From an uncultured Pelagibacteraceae bacterium (lineage in GTDB: Bacteria > Pseudomonadota > Alphaproteobacteria > Pelagibacterales > Pelagibacteraceae), in contig CACFVG010000006.1 of assembly GCA_902569725.1 (NCBI GenBank), positions 1-50,165 of the forward strand: DNA of 50,165 nucleotides. The letters are read 5' to 3'. The translations under genes were made by a program, and so were the position numbers. Below the pieces are notes generated by a model. It was not told where the DNA came from. It was given only the letters and a program-made list of their open reading frames with translations, and did not search any database. Shown here in pieces: positions 36,063 through 44,889 of this stretch; within the stretch, counting starts at the first letter, position 1, and each line of letters starts with the position of its first letter.

Positions 36063-37028
36063 TTAAATATTTTTATAAAAATTATACCAATTATTTCCTA
36101 AAATTCCTTCTACCTCATCTTGATTAAATCCAATTTTTTTTAGGCCACTTTCCAAATTTTTAAATCCTCTTGCATCTTCAAACCAAACTGGTTGCTTTGG
36201 AAAACCAGGTTTATTTTTTGATCCTTCTCCATAACTTTTTGTTTTTGTCCAAGTGCCATTTCTCATCCATTCAACAACTTTATCAGGTTGTTTTAAACAC
36301 AAATCCGAACCTATACCTATATTTTTTACTCCTATCAATTCAGCCGTTTTTGCTGTCATTTCACAAAAATTTTCTAAATTACAATTCGTTCCGTCTTTAA
36401 GGTGGTGAGGATACAACGAAAGACCAATCATGCCACCACTTTGTGCTAAAGTTTTTAATAAATCATTTGATTTATTTCTAATTGCCTTGTGCCAAAATAA
36501 TGGATTAGCATGAGTTATTGCAATTGGTTTCTCACTTATTTGTATTGCATCAAATGTACTTTTTTCAGCAGAATGAGACATATCAATTACGATTCCAACT
36601 CTATTCATTTCTTTAATTACTTCTTTTCCAAAATTAGTAACTCCACTATCAATTTTTTCATAACATCCTGTGGCTAAAAGAGATTGATTGTTATAAGTAA
36701 GTTGCATAAATTTACATCCTAGTTGATGTACTTTTTCAATTAAGTTTATGTCATCTTCAATTGGAGAGCAGTTTTGAAAACCAAAAAATATTGCTGTTTT
36801 TTTTTGTTCTTTTGCTTTTTCTATATCTTTATAACTTTTGCCATGAAAAATTAAATCGGAATTATCTTTAAAATTTATATTCCATTCATCTACTCTTTTT
36901 AATAATTCATCATAATCTTCATGATAAACTATAGTAACATGAACAGCATCCAATTCTGCTTCCCTATTAATTTCAAAAATTTCTCTAGACCAATTACAAT
37001 ATTGTAAATTATCGATTTTATAATTCAT
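36063..37028 (-). CDS. M19 (renal dipeptidase) family protein with a degenerate metal site
   Basis: A 321-aa TIM-barrel amidohydrolase-type protein. Family blocks remain: GCKFMQLTYNNQS, GIVIDMSHSAEKS with H152, ITHANP with H173, RNKSNDLLKTLAQSGGMIGLSLYPHH, and GIGSDLCL. The N-terminal H-x-D zinc ligands are absent (LQYCNW at 8-13). The bridging E-G is Q85-N86, and the LTHN histidine is Tyr. Classical two-zinc dipeptidase activity is therefore doubtful. From memory, an M19-family gene lies next to the dimethylglycine genes of Pseudomonas, so a role in osmolyte catabolism is possible. Confidence 0.8.
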   Translation of the reverse strand: MNYKIDNLQYCNWSREIFEINREAELDAVHVTIVYHEDYDELLKRVDEWNINFKDNSDLIFHGKSYKDIEKAKEQKKTAIFFGFQNCSPIEDDINLIEKVHQLGCKFMQLTYNNQSLLATGCYEKIDSGVTNFGKEVIKEMNRVGIVIDMSHSAEKSTFDAIQISEKPIAITHANPLFWHKAIRNKSNDLLKTLAQSGGMIGLSLYPHHLKDGTNCNLENFCEMTAKTAELIGVKNIGIGSDLCLKQPDKVVEWMRNGTWTKTKSYGEGSKNKPGFPKQPVWFEDARGFKNLESGLKKIGFNQDEVEGILGNNWYNFYKNI

Positions 37029-37042
37029 TTTTAATTTTAAGA

Positions 37043-37429
37043 TTAGATACCTTTTTTTATAAGATTATATATATCTCTTTCATTATACAATCCTATCTCG
37101 CGAGCTAATTCTTTGTTATCCTTATAAACAACAATAGTTGTCCAATAATCAATATTTAATAGATCCGCAATGTCTTTATTTTTAGTTTGTTCAAAATTCA
37201 TAAAAATAACGTTTTCAAAGTCTTTTTTTGCTTTTTCCAGTATTGGTTTCTGTTTTGCGCATGTGCTACAAAATTTATTCCAGGAATGAATGACAACTAT
37301 TTTTCCATTATTTTGAGCAAATTTAAATTTTTCGATGTTAAAATTTGTCTCATACTCACCAGCAAAAGAACTTGTGGAAATTAACATTATAAAAAAAGCC
37401 AATATTTTCATTATAATTCTAAATAACAT
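37043..37429 (-). CDS. Exported thioredoxin-like protein
   Basis: A 128-aa thioredoxin-fold protein with a signal peptide (FFIMLISTSSFAG) and the redox motif C-S-T-C in HSWNKFCSTCAKQKP. The cis-proline position reads YWTTIVVY with Thr instead of Pro, which is unusual. ELAREIGLYNERDIYNLI fits the final helix. ATG codons at 37429 and 37411 are both possible; the second gives a cleaner signal peptide. It would act in the periplasm as a thiol reductant or oxidant. It is the first gene of the minus-strand module that continues with M19 after 13 bases. Confidence 0.75.
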   Translation of the reverse strand: MLFRIIMKILAFFIMLISTSSFAGEYETNFNIEKFKFAQNNGKIVVIHSWNKFCSTCAKQKPILEKAKKDFENVIFMNFEQTKNKDIADLLNIDYWTTIVVYKDNKELAREIGLYNERDIYNLIKKGI

Positions 37430-37521
37430 ATTTTTGTTTTATTTTCACTTACATTACTAATTTTATTGAAAAAGTTAATTTAATTTGAAATAAGTTAAAG
37501 ACTGTTCATTTATTAAGTCTT

Positions 37522-38013
37522 ATGCAATCAAAAAAAATACATAAAGTTTCTATTATTATGGGAAGTCAATCAGACTTTAAAACAATGAAGCTATGTCAAA
37601 AAGTGTTTAAAATTTTAAAAGTAAAATTTGAAACAAAAATTATTTCGGCCCACAGAACACCTAATCGTATGTATGATTACGCAAAAAAAGCAGAAAAAAA
37701 CAAGATTTCAGTAATTATAGCTGGTGCAGGAGGTTCCGCTCATTTGCCAGGAATGATTGCTTCACTTACCACATTACCAGTTATTGGCGTTCCAATTGAA
37801 AGTAAGAAGCTAAAAGGTTTGGATAGTTTATTGTCTATTGCACAAATGCCTAAAGGGATACCAGTTGCTACTGTAGCAATAGGTGAAGATGGAGCCATCA
37901 ATGCTGCATTATTAGCAGCATCTATAATTTCTTTGAGTGATGAAAAATTAAAAAAAAATCTAAATAAGTGGCGTATCAAACAAAGCTCTTTGGTAAAAAA
38001 AAAACCAAAATAA
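37522..38013 (+). CDS. purE: N5-carboxyaminoimidazole ribonucleotide mutase
   Basis: A 163-aa class-I PurE of purine synthesis. [14 protein letters not shown] at residues 10-23, then [15 protein letters not shown] with the catalytic His, [27 protein letters not shown], and [22 protein letters not shown] are all canonical. The lysine-rich tail is longer than needed. It heads a purE-purK pair with a five-base gap. The ATG has no evident Shine-Dalgarno, so it may be translated from a short or leaderless message. Confidence 0.95.
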   Translation: MQSKKIHKVSIIMGSQSDFKTMKLCQKVFKILKVKFETKIISAHRTPNRMYDYAKKAEKNKISVIIAGAGGSAHLPGMIASLTTLPVIGVPIESKKLKGLDSLLSIAQMPKGIPVATVAIGEDGAINAALLAASIISLSDEKLKKNLNKWRIKQSSLVKKKPK

Positions 38014-38018
38014 ATTAA

Positions 38019-39065
38019 ATGTCAAAACCTACTATTGGAATAATTGGTGGTGGACAACTAGGAAGTATGCTTTCTACGGCTGCTAAAAATTTAAATGTAA
38101 AAACTGTAATTATTTCTGATGACGAATATTCGCCTGCACAGTTTTTTGCAGATGAGTTTATTTTTTGTAAATATAATGATGAACTAAAAATTGAAGAATT
38201 TTCTAATAAAATTGATTTTGTAACTTTTGAATTTGAAAATATTCCATATGAAACTTTGTGTAAAATAGATAATATAAAAAAAATAAATCCTAAGCCTTCT
38301 ATAAATAAAATTATTCAAAATAGACTCAGTGAGAAAGATTTTTTAAATAAAAATAACATTAACACTACTTCCTATATTTCTGTCAAAAATGAAAAAGAAC
38401 TAAAGTCCAGTCAAGATTTTATACCAGGTATACTTAAAACTTGTACACTAGGTTATGATGGAAAGGGTCAATATAAAATTAATAATGAAAAAGAATTAGA
38501 TAATTTAAAAGTTAATTTTGAAAATCATTACATATTAGAAAAATTAGTTAAACTTAAAAAAGAAATTTCAGTAATAATTACAAGATTTGGAAAACAAAAA
38601 TATGAAGTTTATGATCCAATAGAAAATGTTCATGAAGATCAAATATTAAAATATTCAAAAATACCAGCTGAGATTAGCGAAGACGTGTTTGATAAATCTA
38701 AAGAATGGGCAAAGTATATTGCAGAAGAACTTGATTATATCGGAACTATGTGCGTTGAGTACTTTATTGATAAAAATGAAAATTTATTTGTAAACGAAAT
38801 TGCACCAAGAGTTCATAATTCAGGACATCTTACAATAAATGCATATAACGTTAGTCAATTTGAAAATCATATAAGAGCAGTGTGTGGACTAGAAAAAGTT
38901 GAAACAAAAAAATTACATAATGCCAAAATGATTAATTTGATTGGTGAAGATATATTGGTTTATAGAAATAAAATTTTTAAAGATAATGAGTTTTTCTTCG
39001 ATTATCAGAAGAATATTGTGAAAAAAAAAAGAAAAATGGGCCATTTAACAATAATCGAAAAATAA
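38019..39065 (+). CDS. purK: N5-carboxyaminoimidazole ribonucleotide synthetase
   Basis: A 348-aa ATP-grasp enzyme making N5-CAIR from AIR, ATP and bicarbonate. TIGIIGGGQLGSMLSTAAKNL at the N-terminus, FEFENIPYETL, KTCTLGYDGKGQYKI, GTMCVEYFID and NEIAPRVHNSGHLTINAYNVSQFENH are the PurK blocks. It directly follows purE, as in most bacteria, and supplies its substrate. No irregularity is seen. Confidence 0.95.
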   Translation: MSKPTIGIIGGGQLGSMLSTAAKNLNVKTVIISDDEYSPAQFFADEFIFCKYNDELKIEEFSNKIDFVTFEFENIPYETLCKIDNIKKINPKPSINKIIQNRLSEKDFLNKNNINTTSYISVKNEKELKSSQDFIPGILKTCTLGYDGKGQYKINNEKELDNLKVNFENHYILEKLVKLKKEISVIITRFGKQKYEVYDPIENVHEDQILKYSKIPAEISEDVFDKSKEWAKYIAEELDYIGTMCVEYFIDKNENLFVNEIAPRVHNSGHLTINAYNVSQFENHIRAVCGLEKVETKKLHNAKMINLIGEDILVYRNKIFKDNEFFFDYQKNIVKKKRKMGHLTIIEK

Positions 39066-39077
39066 AATAATCTTGTT

Positions 39078-40133
39078 GTGTTTAAAATTTTAAGTTTTTT
39101 ATTAATTATTTTTGTTTATAACAATGTTTTATTAGCTATGGATAATAAACCCTATCATCATCTTCCTGATGGAACTTTTAGAAATCCTGAAGGCTCACCA
39201 GAAAGAAACGTTTCATTTAACTGGAGTTTTAAAGTTTTTAATCAGGAAAAAAGAAAACTTAAAATGGATATTCCCGATGATCATATTGTAATTAAAAAAG
39301 AGGTTTTAGAAAATTTAAGAAAAAATAAGAATAATGACTATATCGCGTGGATAGGTCATGCTACTTTTTTGATAAAACTTGGCAATACAACTGTTATTAC
39401 TGATCCAGTTTTTGAAAAAAATATGGGTCCTTTGATATTTGGTCCGAAAAGATATGTGGATCCTGCAATCGATCTTGAAGAATTACCAGAGATAAACTTA
39501 TTTTTGTTAACGCATAATCATTATGATCACCTAAGTACAAGAACTATACAAAGGTTTCCTTATAAAAAATCTAAAGTTTTAGCTCCACTTAAACTTGGAA
39601 AATATTTTTCGAAAAATGGATTTAGCGATGTTAATGAAATGGATTGGTATGAAGAAATAAAAGTAAATGATTTAAAAATAACTTTTTTACCTGCTGTTCA
39701 CTGGTCAAAAAGAAGTTTATGGGACACAAACAAAACATTATGGGGAAATTTTCTTATTGAATATAAAGATAAGAAAATATTCTTTGCTTGTGATACAGGT
39801 TATGGAAATATTTACAAAGAACTTGGAAATAAATATGGACCCATCGATTTAACATTAATTAACATAGGAGCATATAATTTTTATCCAATGTCTCCAATTA
39901 AAGATAAATCTGTTTATCATACAAATCCAGAAGAAGCATTAAATATTGGTCAGGATTTAAAAAGTAAAAAAATTTTAGGTATGCATTGGGGAACTGTAGT
40001 TTTGTCTCTGGAGCCAATATTTGAACCACCAAAACGTTTTAAAAATTATTCAAATAAATATGGTTATAATAATGATGACGCAATTATTTTTAAAATTGGA
40101 CAAGTAGAAGCGCTTGAAAATATATTAAAATGA
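39078..40133 (+). CDS. Exported metallo-beta-lactamase-fold hydrolase (NAPE-PLD/UlaG-like)
   Basis: A 351-aa protein starting at GTG (39078), with a hydrophobic signal segment (residues 3-19). The metal site is THNHYDHLS (H-x-H-x-D-H), with AVHWSKRS, FACDTGYG and LGMHWGT supplying the other ligands. WIGHATFLIKLGNTTVITDPVF is the typical opening of the NAPE-phospholipase-D-like branch. Substrates of bacterial members are mostly unknown; phospholipid or phosphate-ester cleavage in the periplasm is plausible. It overlaps the acetyltransferase gene by four bases. Confidence 0.82.
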   Translation: MFKILSFLLIIFVYNNVLLAMDNKPYHHLPDGTFRNPEGSPERNVSFNWSFKVFNQEKRKLKMDIPDDHIVIKKEVLENLRKNKNNDYIAWIGHATFLIKLGNTTVITDPVFEKNMGPLIFGPKRYVDPAIDLEELPEINLFLLTHNHYDHLSTRTIQRFPYKKSKVLAPLKLGKYFSKNGFSDVNEMDWYEEIKVNDLKITFLPAVHWSKRSLWDTNKTLWGNFLIEYKDKKIFFACDTGYGNIYKELGNKYGPIDLTLINIGAYNFYPMSPIKDKSVYHTNPEEALNIGQDLKSKKILGMHWGTVVLSLEPIFEPPKRFKNYSNKYGYNNDDAIIFKIGQVEALENILK

Positions 40134-40585
40134 AATCTATTGAAGGAAATTTTGATAATTCAGAAGTTAATAATTTGTTAAAAAAACATTTTATCGAGCT
40201 AAGATCTGTCTCGCCTGCAGGAAGTACTCACGTTCTTGATATTGATGGTTTAAAAGACTCAAGTATAAAATTTTGGAGTTTATGGGAAAATAATAAACTT
40301 ATTGGGTGTGGAGCATTAAAATTTTTAGAAAAAAACCATGGTGAATTTAAATCTATTAGAGTTGCTGATGAATTTAGAAAAAAAGGTGTTGGTGTAAGAA
40401 TAATCAATCATTTAGTTGAGGAAGCAAAAAAATTAAAAATTGAGAAATTAAGTATTGAAACAGGTGCAGGAAAATTTTTTTTGCCTGCTAGAAATTTATT
40501 TTCAAAATTTGGTTTTAAAACTTGCCCTCCTTTTGCTCATTACAAAGAGGACTCTAACTCTTGCTACTATACTTTAAACTTATAG
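40130..40585 (+). CDS. GNAT-family N-acetyltransferase
   Basis: A 151-aa GNAT domain. Acetyl-CoA binding motif A is RVADEFRKKGVGVRIINHLVEEAKK (about residues 81-105), and ARNLFSKFGFKTCPPFAHY at the end is the YncA/ElaA-like C-terminal part. The acceptor is unknown. Translation is coupled to the upstream hydrolase gene by a four-base ATGA overlap. It ends in a 26-base spacer convergent with a lipoprotein gene. Confidence 0.85.
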   Translation: MKSIEGNFDNSEVNNLLKKHFIELRSVSPAGSTHVLDIDGLKDSSIKFWSLWENNKLIGCGALKFLEKNHGEFKSIRVADEFRKKGVGVRIINHLVEEAKKLKIEKLSIETGAGKFFLPARNLFSKFGFKTCPPFAHYKEDSNSCYYTLNL

Positions 40586-40611
40586 TTATTTCAGAACCGA
40601 ATGTTTAATTT

Positions 40612-40929
40612 TTAATTAAAAATATTAGATTTATCTTCTAAAATTAGTTTTTCTCTAGTTTTTGCAAAATTAGTTTCTACTAAATTTTTAAATTCACGTT
40701 TTAGTTTAGTTCTAGAATTTTGCTGTTCAATTTTATTTGAAACATAAGAAACTGTATCCATTCCGGTTTCTTTTTCTATAGCTTTATTACCAAAAAAAGT
40801 TAATCCTGCTTGGGACATATTTCCAGATGAAGCTAAAGTAATAGCTGGACCAATCATTGCTGTTGACTGGGCACAACCTGACAAAATTATACCCACTAAA
40901 ATATAATTTAATATCTTTTTTATCCCCAT
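40612..40929 (-). CDS. Small lipoprotein of unknown function
   Basis: A 105-aa protein with a lipoprotein signal: IKKILNYILVGIILSGC, where LSGC is a lipobox and C19 the probable lipidated residue. After it, a glycine/alanine-rich stretch (AMIGPAITLASSGNMSQAGLTF) and a charged helical tail follow. No domain is recognised. It reads in the same direction as the sarcosine oxidase operon, 111 bases downstream of soxG. It may be transcribed separately. Confidence 0.7.
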   Translation of the reverse strand: MGIKKILNYILVGIILSGCAQSTAMIGPAITLASSGNMSQAGLTFFGNKAIEKETGMDTVSYVSNKIEQQNSRTKLKREFKNLVETNFAKTREKLILEDKSNIFN

Positions 40930-41040
40930 AACTTTTATTTAACCCTAGAAGTGAATATTAAAGGTATTTTTTATTCAACTCAAGAGAGTAAATAATAAAA
41001 CTATCCAAATTGGGTAATTTTCTAATAAATAAAGGATAAA

Positions 41041-41628
41041 TTAAATTGCTTGAAAACCAAATTCCAATGAAGAGTCTGTTATAGAATGGTAAAAAGATTC
41101 TCCAAAACTTCTCAAAGCAAATAACCTTATTTTATTAGGATGGTCATCTATCATGTCTACTGTAAATGCTATACCATTATAGGTTGAATTTATTGAATTG
41201 TTTTTTTCTAAAATATTAAAATTAAATGGACATCCCTTTTTTAAAACTTCTTTTACTTCTTTTCCTTCTATTTCAATTACTGCACGAGAGTGAGATAAAT
41301 CTGTTACGGCAAAATCTGTTTCTTTAAAAACTTCATAGATATTTTTAAGTAAATCTTTTTTTGTTGAAACTAAAAGCCAATTTTTTGGACCATTCCATAA
41401 TATTCTTGTATCAGAATTACTAACTACATTTAGTGGGTCATTTTTTAAATTTAAACTATCAATATCAATAGTTTCAAATGAAATAGTAGAATTTTTGTAC
41501 TGAACTATTTGTACTATAAGTAAATTTTTAACTTCTGAGACTTTTAATAAATTCTCTTTATCTTTCTTTTCATAATTTCCAAAAAGACCTGCTCTATGTA
41601 TATGATTTAATGCTGATACCGATGTCAT
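41041..41628 (-). CDS. soxG: Sarcosine oxidase gamma subunit
   Basis: A 195-aa subunit of heterotetrameric sarcosine oxidase, related to the GcvT N-terminal fold. Recognisable parts are RILWNGPKNWLLVST, FAVTDLSHSRAVIEIEG, EVLKKGCPFN and a final LRSFGESFYHSITDSSLEFG. It overlaps soxA by four bases and completes the soxBDAG order. The subunit helps form the THF-handling channel with SoxA by family knowledge. Confidence 0.88.
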   Translation of the reverse strand: MTSVSALNHIHRAGLFGNYEKKDKENLLKVSEVKNLLIVQIVQYKNSTISFETIDIDSLNLKNDPLNVVSNSDTRILWNGPKNWLLVSTKKDLLKNIYEVFKETDFAVTDLSHSRAVIEIEGKEVKEVLKKGCPFNFNILEKNNSINSTYNGIAFTVDMIDDHPNKIRLFALRSFGESFYHSITDSSLEFGFQAI

Positions 41629-44621
41629 GATCTTACTCTTTCTCCTTTAGGATCAACATAATGTGATGAAACTATTTCAACAGGTATTGTTTTATTTTTT
41701 AAAGGAGACATTGCAAAAAGTTTTTGACCAATCATATTTTTTCCATCTTTAATAATTGCAAGTGAAAATGGATTATCATATTCAACACTCCAACATGAAG
41801 CTGATACATGGCCTAATTTAGGATTTGGAAGTTTTGCTTTTGCATCTTTAACTATATAAGATCCTTCTGGGATGCTTGTTTTTTTATCTAGCGGAACAAC
41901 ACCAACTACTTTCTGCCTATCTTCTTCTAAATAAGCTGATTTGCTTAAAGATCTCTTACCAATAAAATCTTTTTTCTTGCTGACCAAACCTTCTAGGGAG
42001 TTATCATAAGGAATTGTACGTCCATCTAATTCAGATCCTGCAACGTGACCCATTTCTATTCTTAATGTAGATAGTGCTTCTGTTCCATATGGTTGAATAT
42101 TAAACTCTTTTCCAATATCCATTATTTTTTCCCACATAAAGTTACCATTATCAGACTCAACATTTATCTCATAAGCAAGTTCACCAGAAAAAGAAATTCT
42201 GAAAATTTTTGCATTAATTCCAAATAAATTGCCTTCTATATATCCCATAAATGGTAAGCCTTCGCTTGAAACATCTAGATCTGGAAATAATTTTTGCAAA
42301 ACTTCTCTAGATTTTGGTCCTGCTATTGCTGCGCCTGCCCACTGCTCAGTACTTGAAACTACATTTACATTCAACTCAGGCCACACTAATTGTAAATAAT
42401 ATTCTAGATGAGACAAAACATTTGCCGCTTGAGCGGTTGTAGTTGTCATATGATAATGGTTTTCTGATATTCTTGTTGTTGTTCCATCATCCATTACAAT
42501 CCCATCCTCTCTTAACATTACGCCATATCTTGCTTTACCAACTGGCAACTTAAGCCAAGCATTGGTGTAAACTCTATTTAATAATTCGGCTGCATCAGGC
42601 CCTTTAATATCAATTTTACCTAAAGTTGTTACATCACAAACTCCAACATTTTGTCTAACATTTTTTGCTTCTCTCTTTGAAGCTTCAAATAAATTTTCAT
42701 TTCCTTGTTTATAATACCTTGGACGCAACCAAACACCTGCATCGACAAACACTGCGTTGTTTTTTTCATGCCAATAGTGCATTGGTGATTTTCTTGTAGG
42801 TTTTGAATGTTTTCCAATTTCTCTTCCAACAATTGCTCCTATTGAAACAGGTGAATAAGGTGGTCTAAAAGTTGTATGACCCACTTGAGGGACAACTTTA
42901 TTTTCTATATCTGAGACTAACTGTAACCCGTTAAGATTACTTGTCCTACCTTGGTCTGTAGCCATTCCTAATGTTGTATATCTTTTAACATGTTCAATTG
43001 ATCTATAACCTTCCCTTAAAGCAAGCTGTATATCAGATACGGTAACATCGTTTTGAAAATCTAAAAATCTTTTATAATTTTTTCCTTCCGGTAATGGCAC
43101 ACACCAAAATTTATCATGATTAGAAGATTTTTTTTCTACTACGGTGGGAACTGAAACTTTATTTTCTTTATTTGTTATTTCCTTTGATAGCTCACTTCCT
43201 TTTTTAAAAGATGAATTTAAAGTTTCTTCTAATGTAAAAACTCCATTAGCTGCTCCAAGAGTTGTTTCTTTTTGTTTGGATTGACTAGGGATAAACGCAT
43301 CTATCTCTTCATTAAATTTAGTTTTATTACCAGATTGTGAAGCTAAATGAATTGTTGGCGTCCAAAATCCTGACACACAAATACAATCACATTTTATATT
43401 TTCAATATTAGTTATACTTTTTTTATCATCTGATATTTTTGCAATATTTGCAGAATTAACTTTTTTATAGCCTTTGGCTGCAGCAACAACATAAGAAAAT
43501 TTTATATTTATATTTAATTCTTTAGCTTCTTTAATAATTTCTGAATTAGCTTCTTTTCTTGTATCTAAAATGATTGGATCTACTCCATTTTTTTTGAATT
43601 CGATTGCAGTTTCGTATCCACTATCATTATTTGTAAATATAATTGGTTTTTTTCCGACTAAAACTCCATAAACTTTTAAATATTCCTTAGCTGCAGATGA
43701 AAGCATAACACCTGGAACATCATTGTTTCCAAATACCAGAGGTCTTTCTATTGATCCGGATGAAATAATAACTTGTTTTGCACGTATGTACCAAAGCCTT
43801 TGTTTAGGAATATATTTTTCAGTTCTAGGTAAGTGATCACTAACTCTCTCAGACATAACGAGCATGTTGTGATCGTAATAACCAAAAACTTGAGATCTAT
43901 TTTTAACAGTTACATTTGGCATTGATTTGAGTTCAGATATTATTTTCTCTGACCACTCTTTTCCGCTTTGATTTCCAATTGTAACTTCACTGGTTAAAAG
44001 GCTTCCACCAAATCTAGATTTGTCTTCAGCTAAAATTACTTTTGCACCATTTTGAGCTGCAGCATAAGCACTTGCTAGACCGGAAGGACCTGATCCTGCT
44101 ATTAAAAGATCACAATATTCATATTTATGTTCATATCGTTCTTTATCACGTTTAATGGATGCAGCTCCAAAACCTGCAGCTTTTCTAATAATTGGCTCAT
44201 AAAATTTGTACCAAAAACTTTTAGGCCACATAAAGGTTTTATAATAAAAACCTGCAGGAAAAAATTTGTTTAAAAAATTATTGATTGCACCAATATCAAA
44301 ATCTACATTTGGCCAACAATTCACACTTTTTGCTTCTAAACCTTCAAATAACTCTTGCTCTGTCGCTCTTACATTAGGATCGACTTCATTATTTCTGTTC
44401 ATTTGAACTATTGCATATGGTTCGTCTACACCTGCTCCAAAAAATCCTCTAGGTCTATGATATTTAAAACTTCTACCAACTAAATGAACTCCATTTGCAA
44501 TTAAAGCTGAAGCTAAAGTATCTCCCTCATAACCAAAGTATTTTTTTCCATTAAATTTAAATGAAATTTTTTTATTTCTATTTATTAATCCACCTTGTTT
44601 TAATCTAAAACTTTCAGACAT
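41625..44621 (-). CDS. soxA: Sarcosine oxidase alpha subunit
   Basis: A 998-aa multidomain subunit. Residues 1-100 form a ferredoxin-like domain (FEGDTLASALIANG-type YEGDTLASALIANG, YHRPRGFFG). About 170-480 is the NAD/FAD-type Rossmann region (LLIAGSGPSGLASAYAAAQNG). The C-terminal 380 residues are a GcvT-like THF domain (AAIAGPKSREVL, SFSGELAYEIN, RIEMGHVAG). The complex oxidises sarcosine to glycine and places the C1 unit on THF, making hydrogen peroxide. N-methylglutamate dehydrogenase has a related layout and is the main alternative. It starts one base after soxD. Confidence 0.9.
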   Translation of the reverse strand: MSESFRLKQGGLINRNKKISFKFNGKKYFGYEGDTLASALIANGVHLVGRSFKYHRPRGFFGAGVDEPYAIVQMNRNNEVDPNVRATEQELFEGLEAKSVNCWPNVDFDIGAINNFLNKFFPAGFYYKTFMWPKSFWYKFYEPIIRKAAGFGAASIKRDKERYEHKYEYCDLLIAGSGPSGLASAYAAAQNGAKVILAEDKSRFGGSLLTSEVTIGNQSGKEWSEKIISELKSMPNVTVKNRSQVFGYYDHNMLVMSERVSDHLPRTEKYIPKQRLWYIRAKQVIISSGSIERPLVFGNNDVPGVMLSSAAKEYLKVYGVLVGKKPIIFTNNDSGYETAIEFKKNGVDPIILDTRKEANSEIIKEAKELNINIKFSYVVAAAKGYKKVNSANIAKISDDKKSITNIENIKCDCICVSGFWTPTIHLASQSGNKTKFNEEIDAFIPSQSKQKETTLGAANGVFTLEETLNSSFKKGSELSKEITNKENKVSVPTVVEKKSSNHDKFWCVPLPEGKNYKRFLDFQNDVTVSDIQLALREGYRSIEHVKRYTTLGMATDQGRTSNLNGLQLVSDIENKVVPQVGHTTFRPPYSPVSIGAIVGREIGKHSKPTRKSPMHYWHEKNNAVFVDAGVWLRPRYYKQGNENLFEASKREAKNVRQNVGVCDVTTLGKIDIKGPDAAELLNRVYTNAWLKLPVGKARYGVMLREDGIVMDDGTTTRISENHYHMTTTTAQAANVLSHLEYYLQLVWPELNVNVVSSTEQWAGAAIAGPKSREVLQKLFPDLDVSSEGLPFMGYIEGNLFGINAKIFRISFSGELAYEINVESDNGNFMWEKIMDIGKEFNIQPYGTEALSTLRIEMGHVAGSELDGRTIPYDNSLEGLVSKKKDFIGKRSLSKSAYLEEDRQKVVGVVPLDKKTSIPEGSYIVKDAKAKLPNPKLGHVSASCWSVEYDNPFSLAIIKDGKNMIGQKLFAMSPLKNKTIPVEIVSSHYVDPKGERVRS

Positions 44622-44622
44622 A

Positions 44623-44889
44623 TTATAATTCTTCGTTACCCTTTAATGTTTTAAATATTTCGTGAGTTAATGTGTCTCTTTCAATTTTAATCCATTGTCT
44701 ACATCCTGAAATATGTTGCCACAATTCTAGATGCTTTCCTCTTGGACTTTTTCGTAAATAAACAAAATTATCCCATTCCTGGTTTGATATTTCTTTGTTT
44801 AATGCCGGTCTTTTAACTGTAGCATCACCACCATATGAAAATTCATTTTGAGACCTTAATCCACAGTGAGGGCATTTAATATGTAACAT
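44623..44889 (-). CDS. soxD: Sarcosine oxidase delta subunit
   Basis: An 88-aa zinc subunit. C6 and C9 (IKCPHCGLRSQNEFSYGG) with H59 and C63 (WQHISGCRQW) match the four zinc ligands known from SoxD structures. WDNFVYLRKSPRGKHLELW is the conserved centre. It abuts soxB with no gap and lies one base before soxA, fixing the operon order. All key residues are present. Confidence 0.95.
   Translation of the reverse strand: MLHIKCPHCGLRSQNEFSYGGDATVKRPALNKEISNQEWDNFVYLRKSPRGKHLELWQHISGCRQWIKIERDTLTHEIFKTLKGNEEL

Noticed and set aside
42629-42832. Open frame inside soxA in another phase
   Set aside because: Fully covered by a conserved domain of soxA, with no independent start signal.
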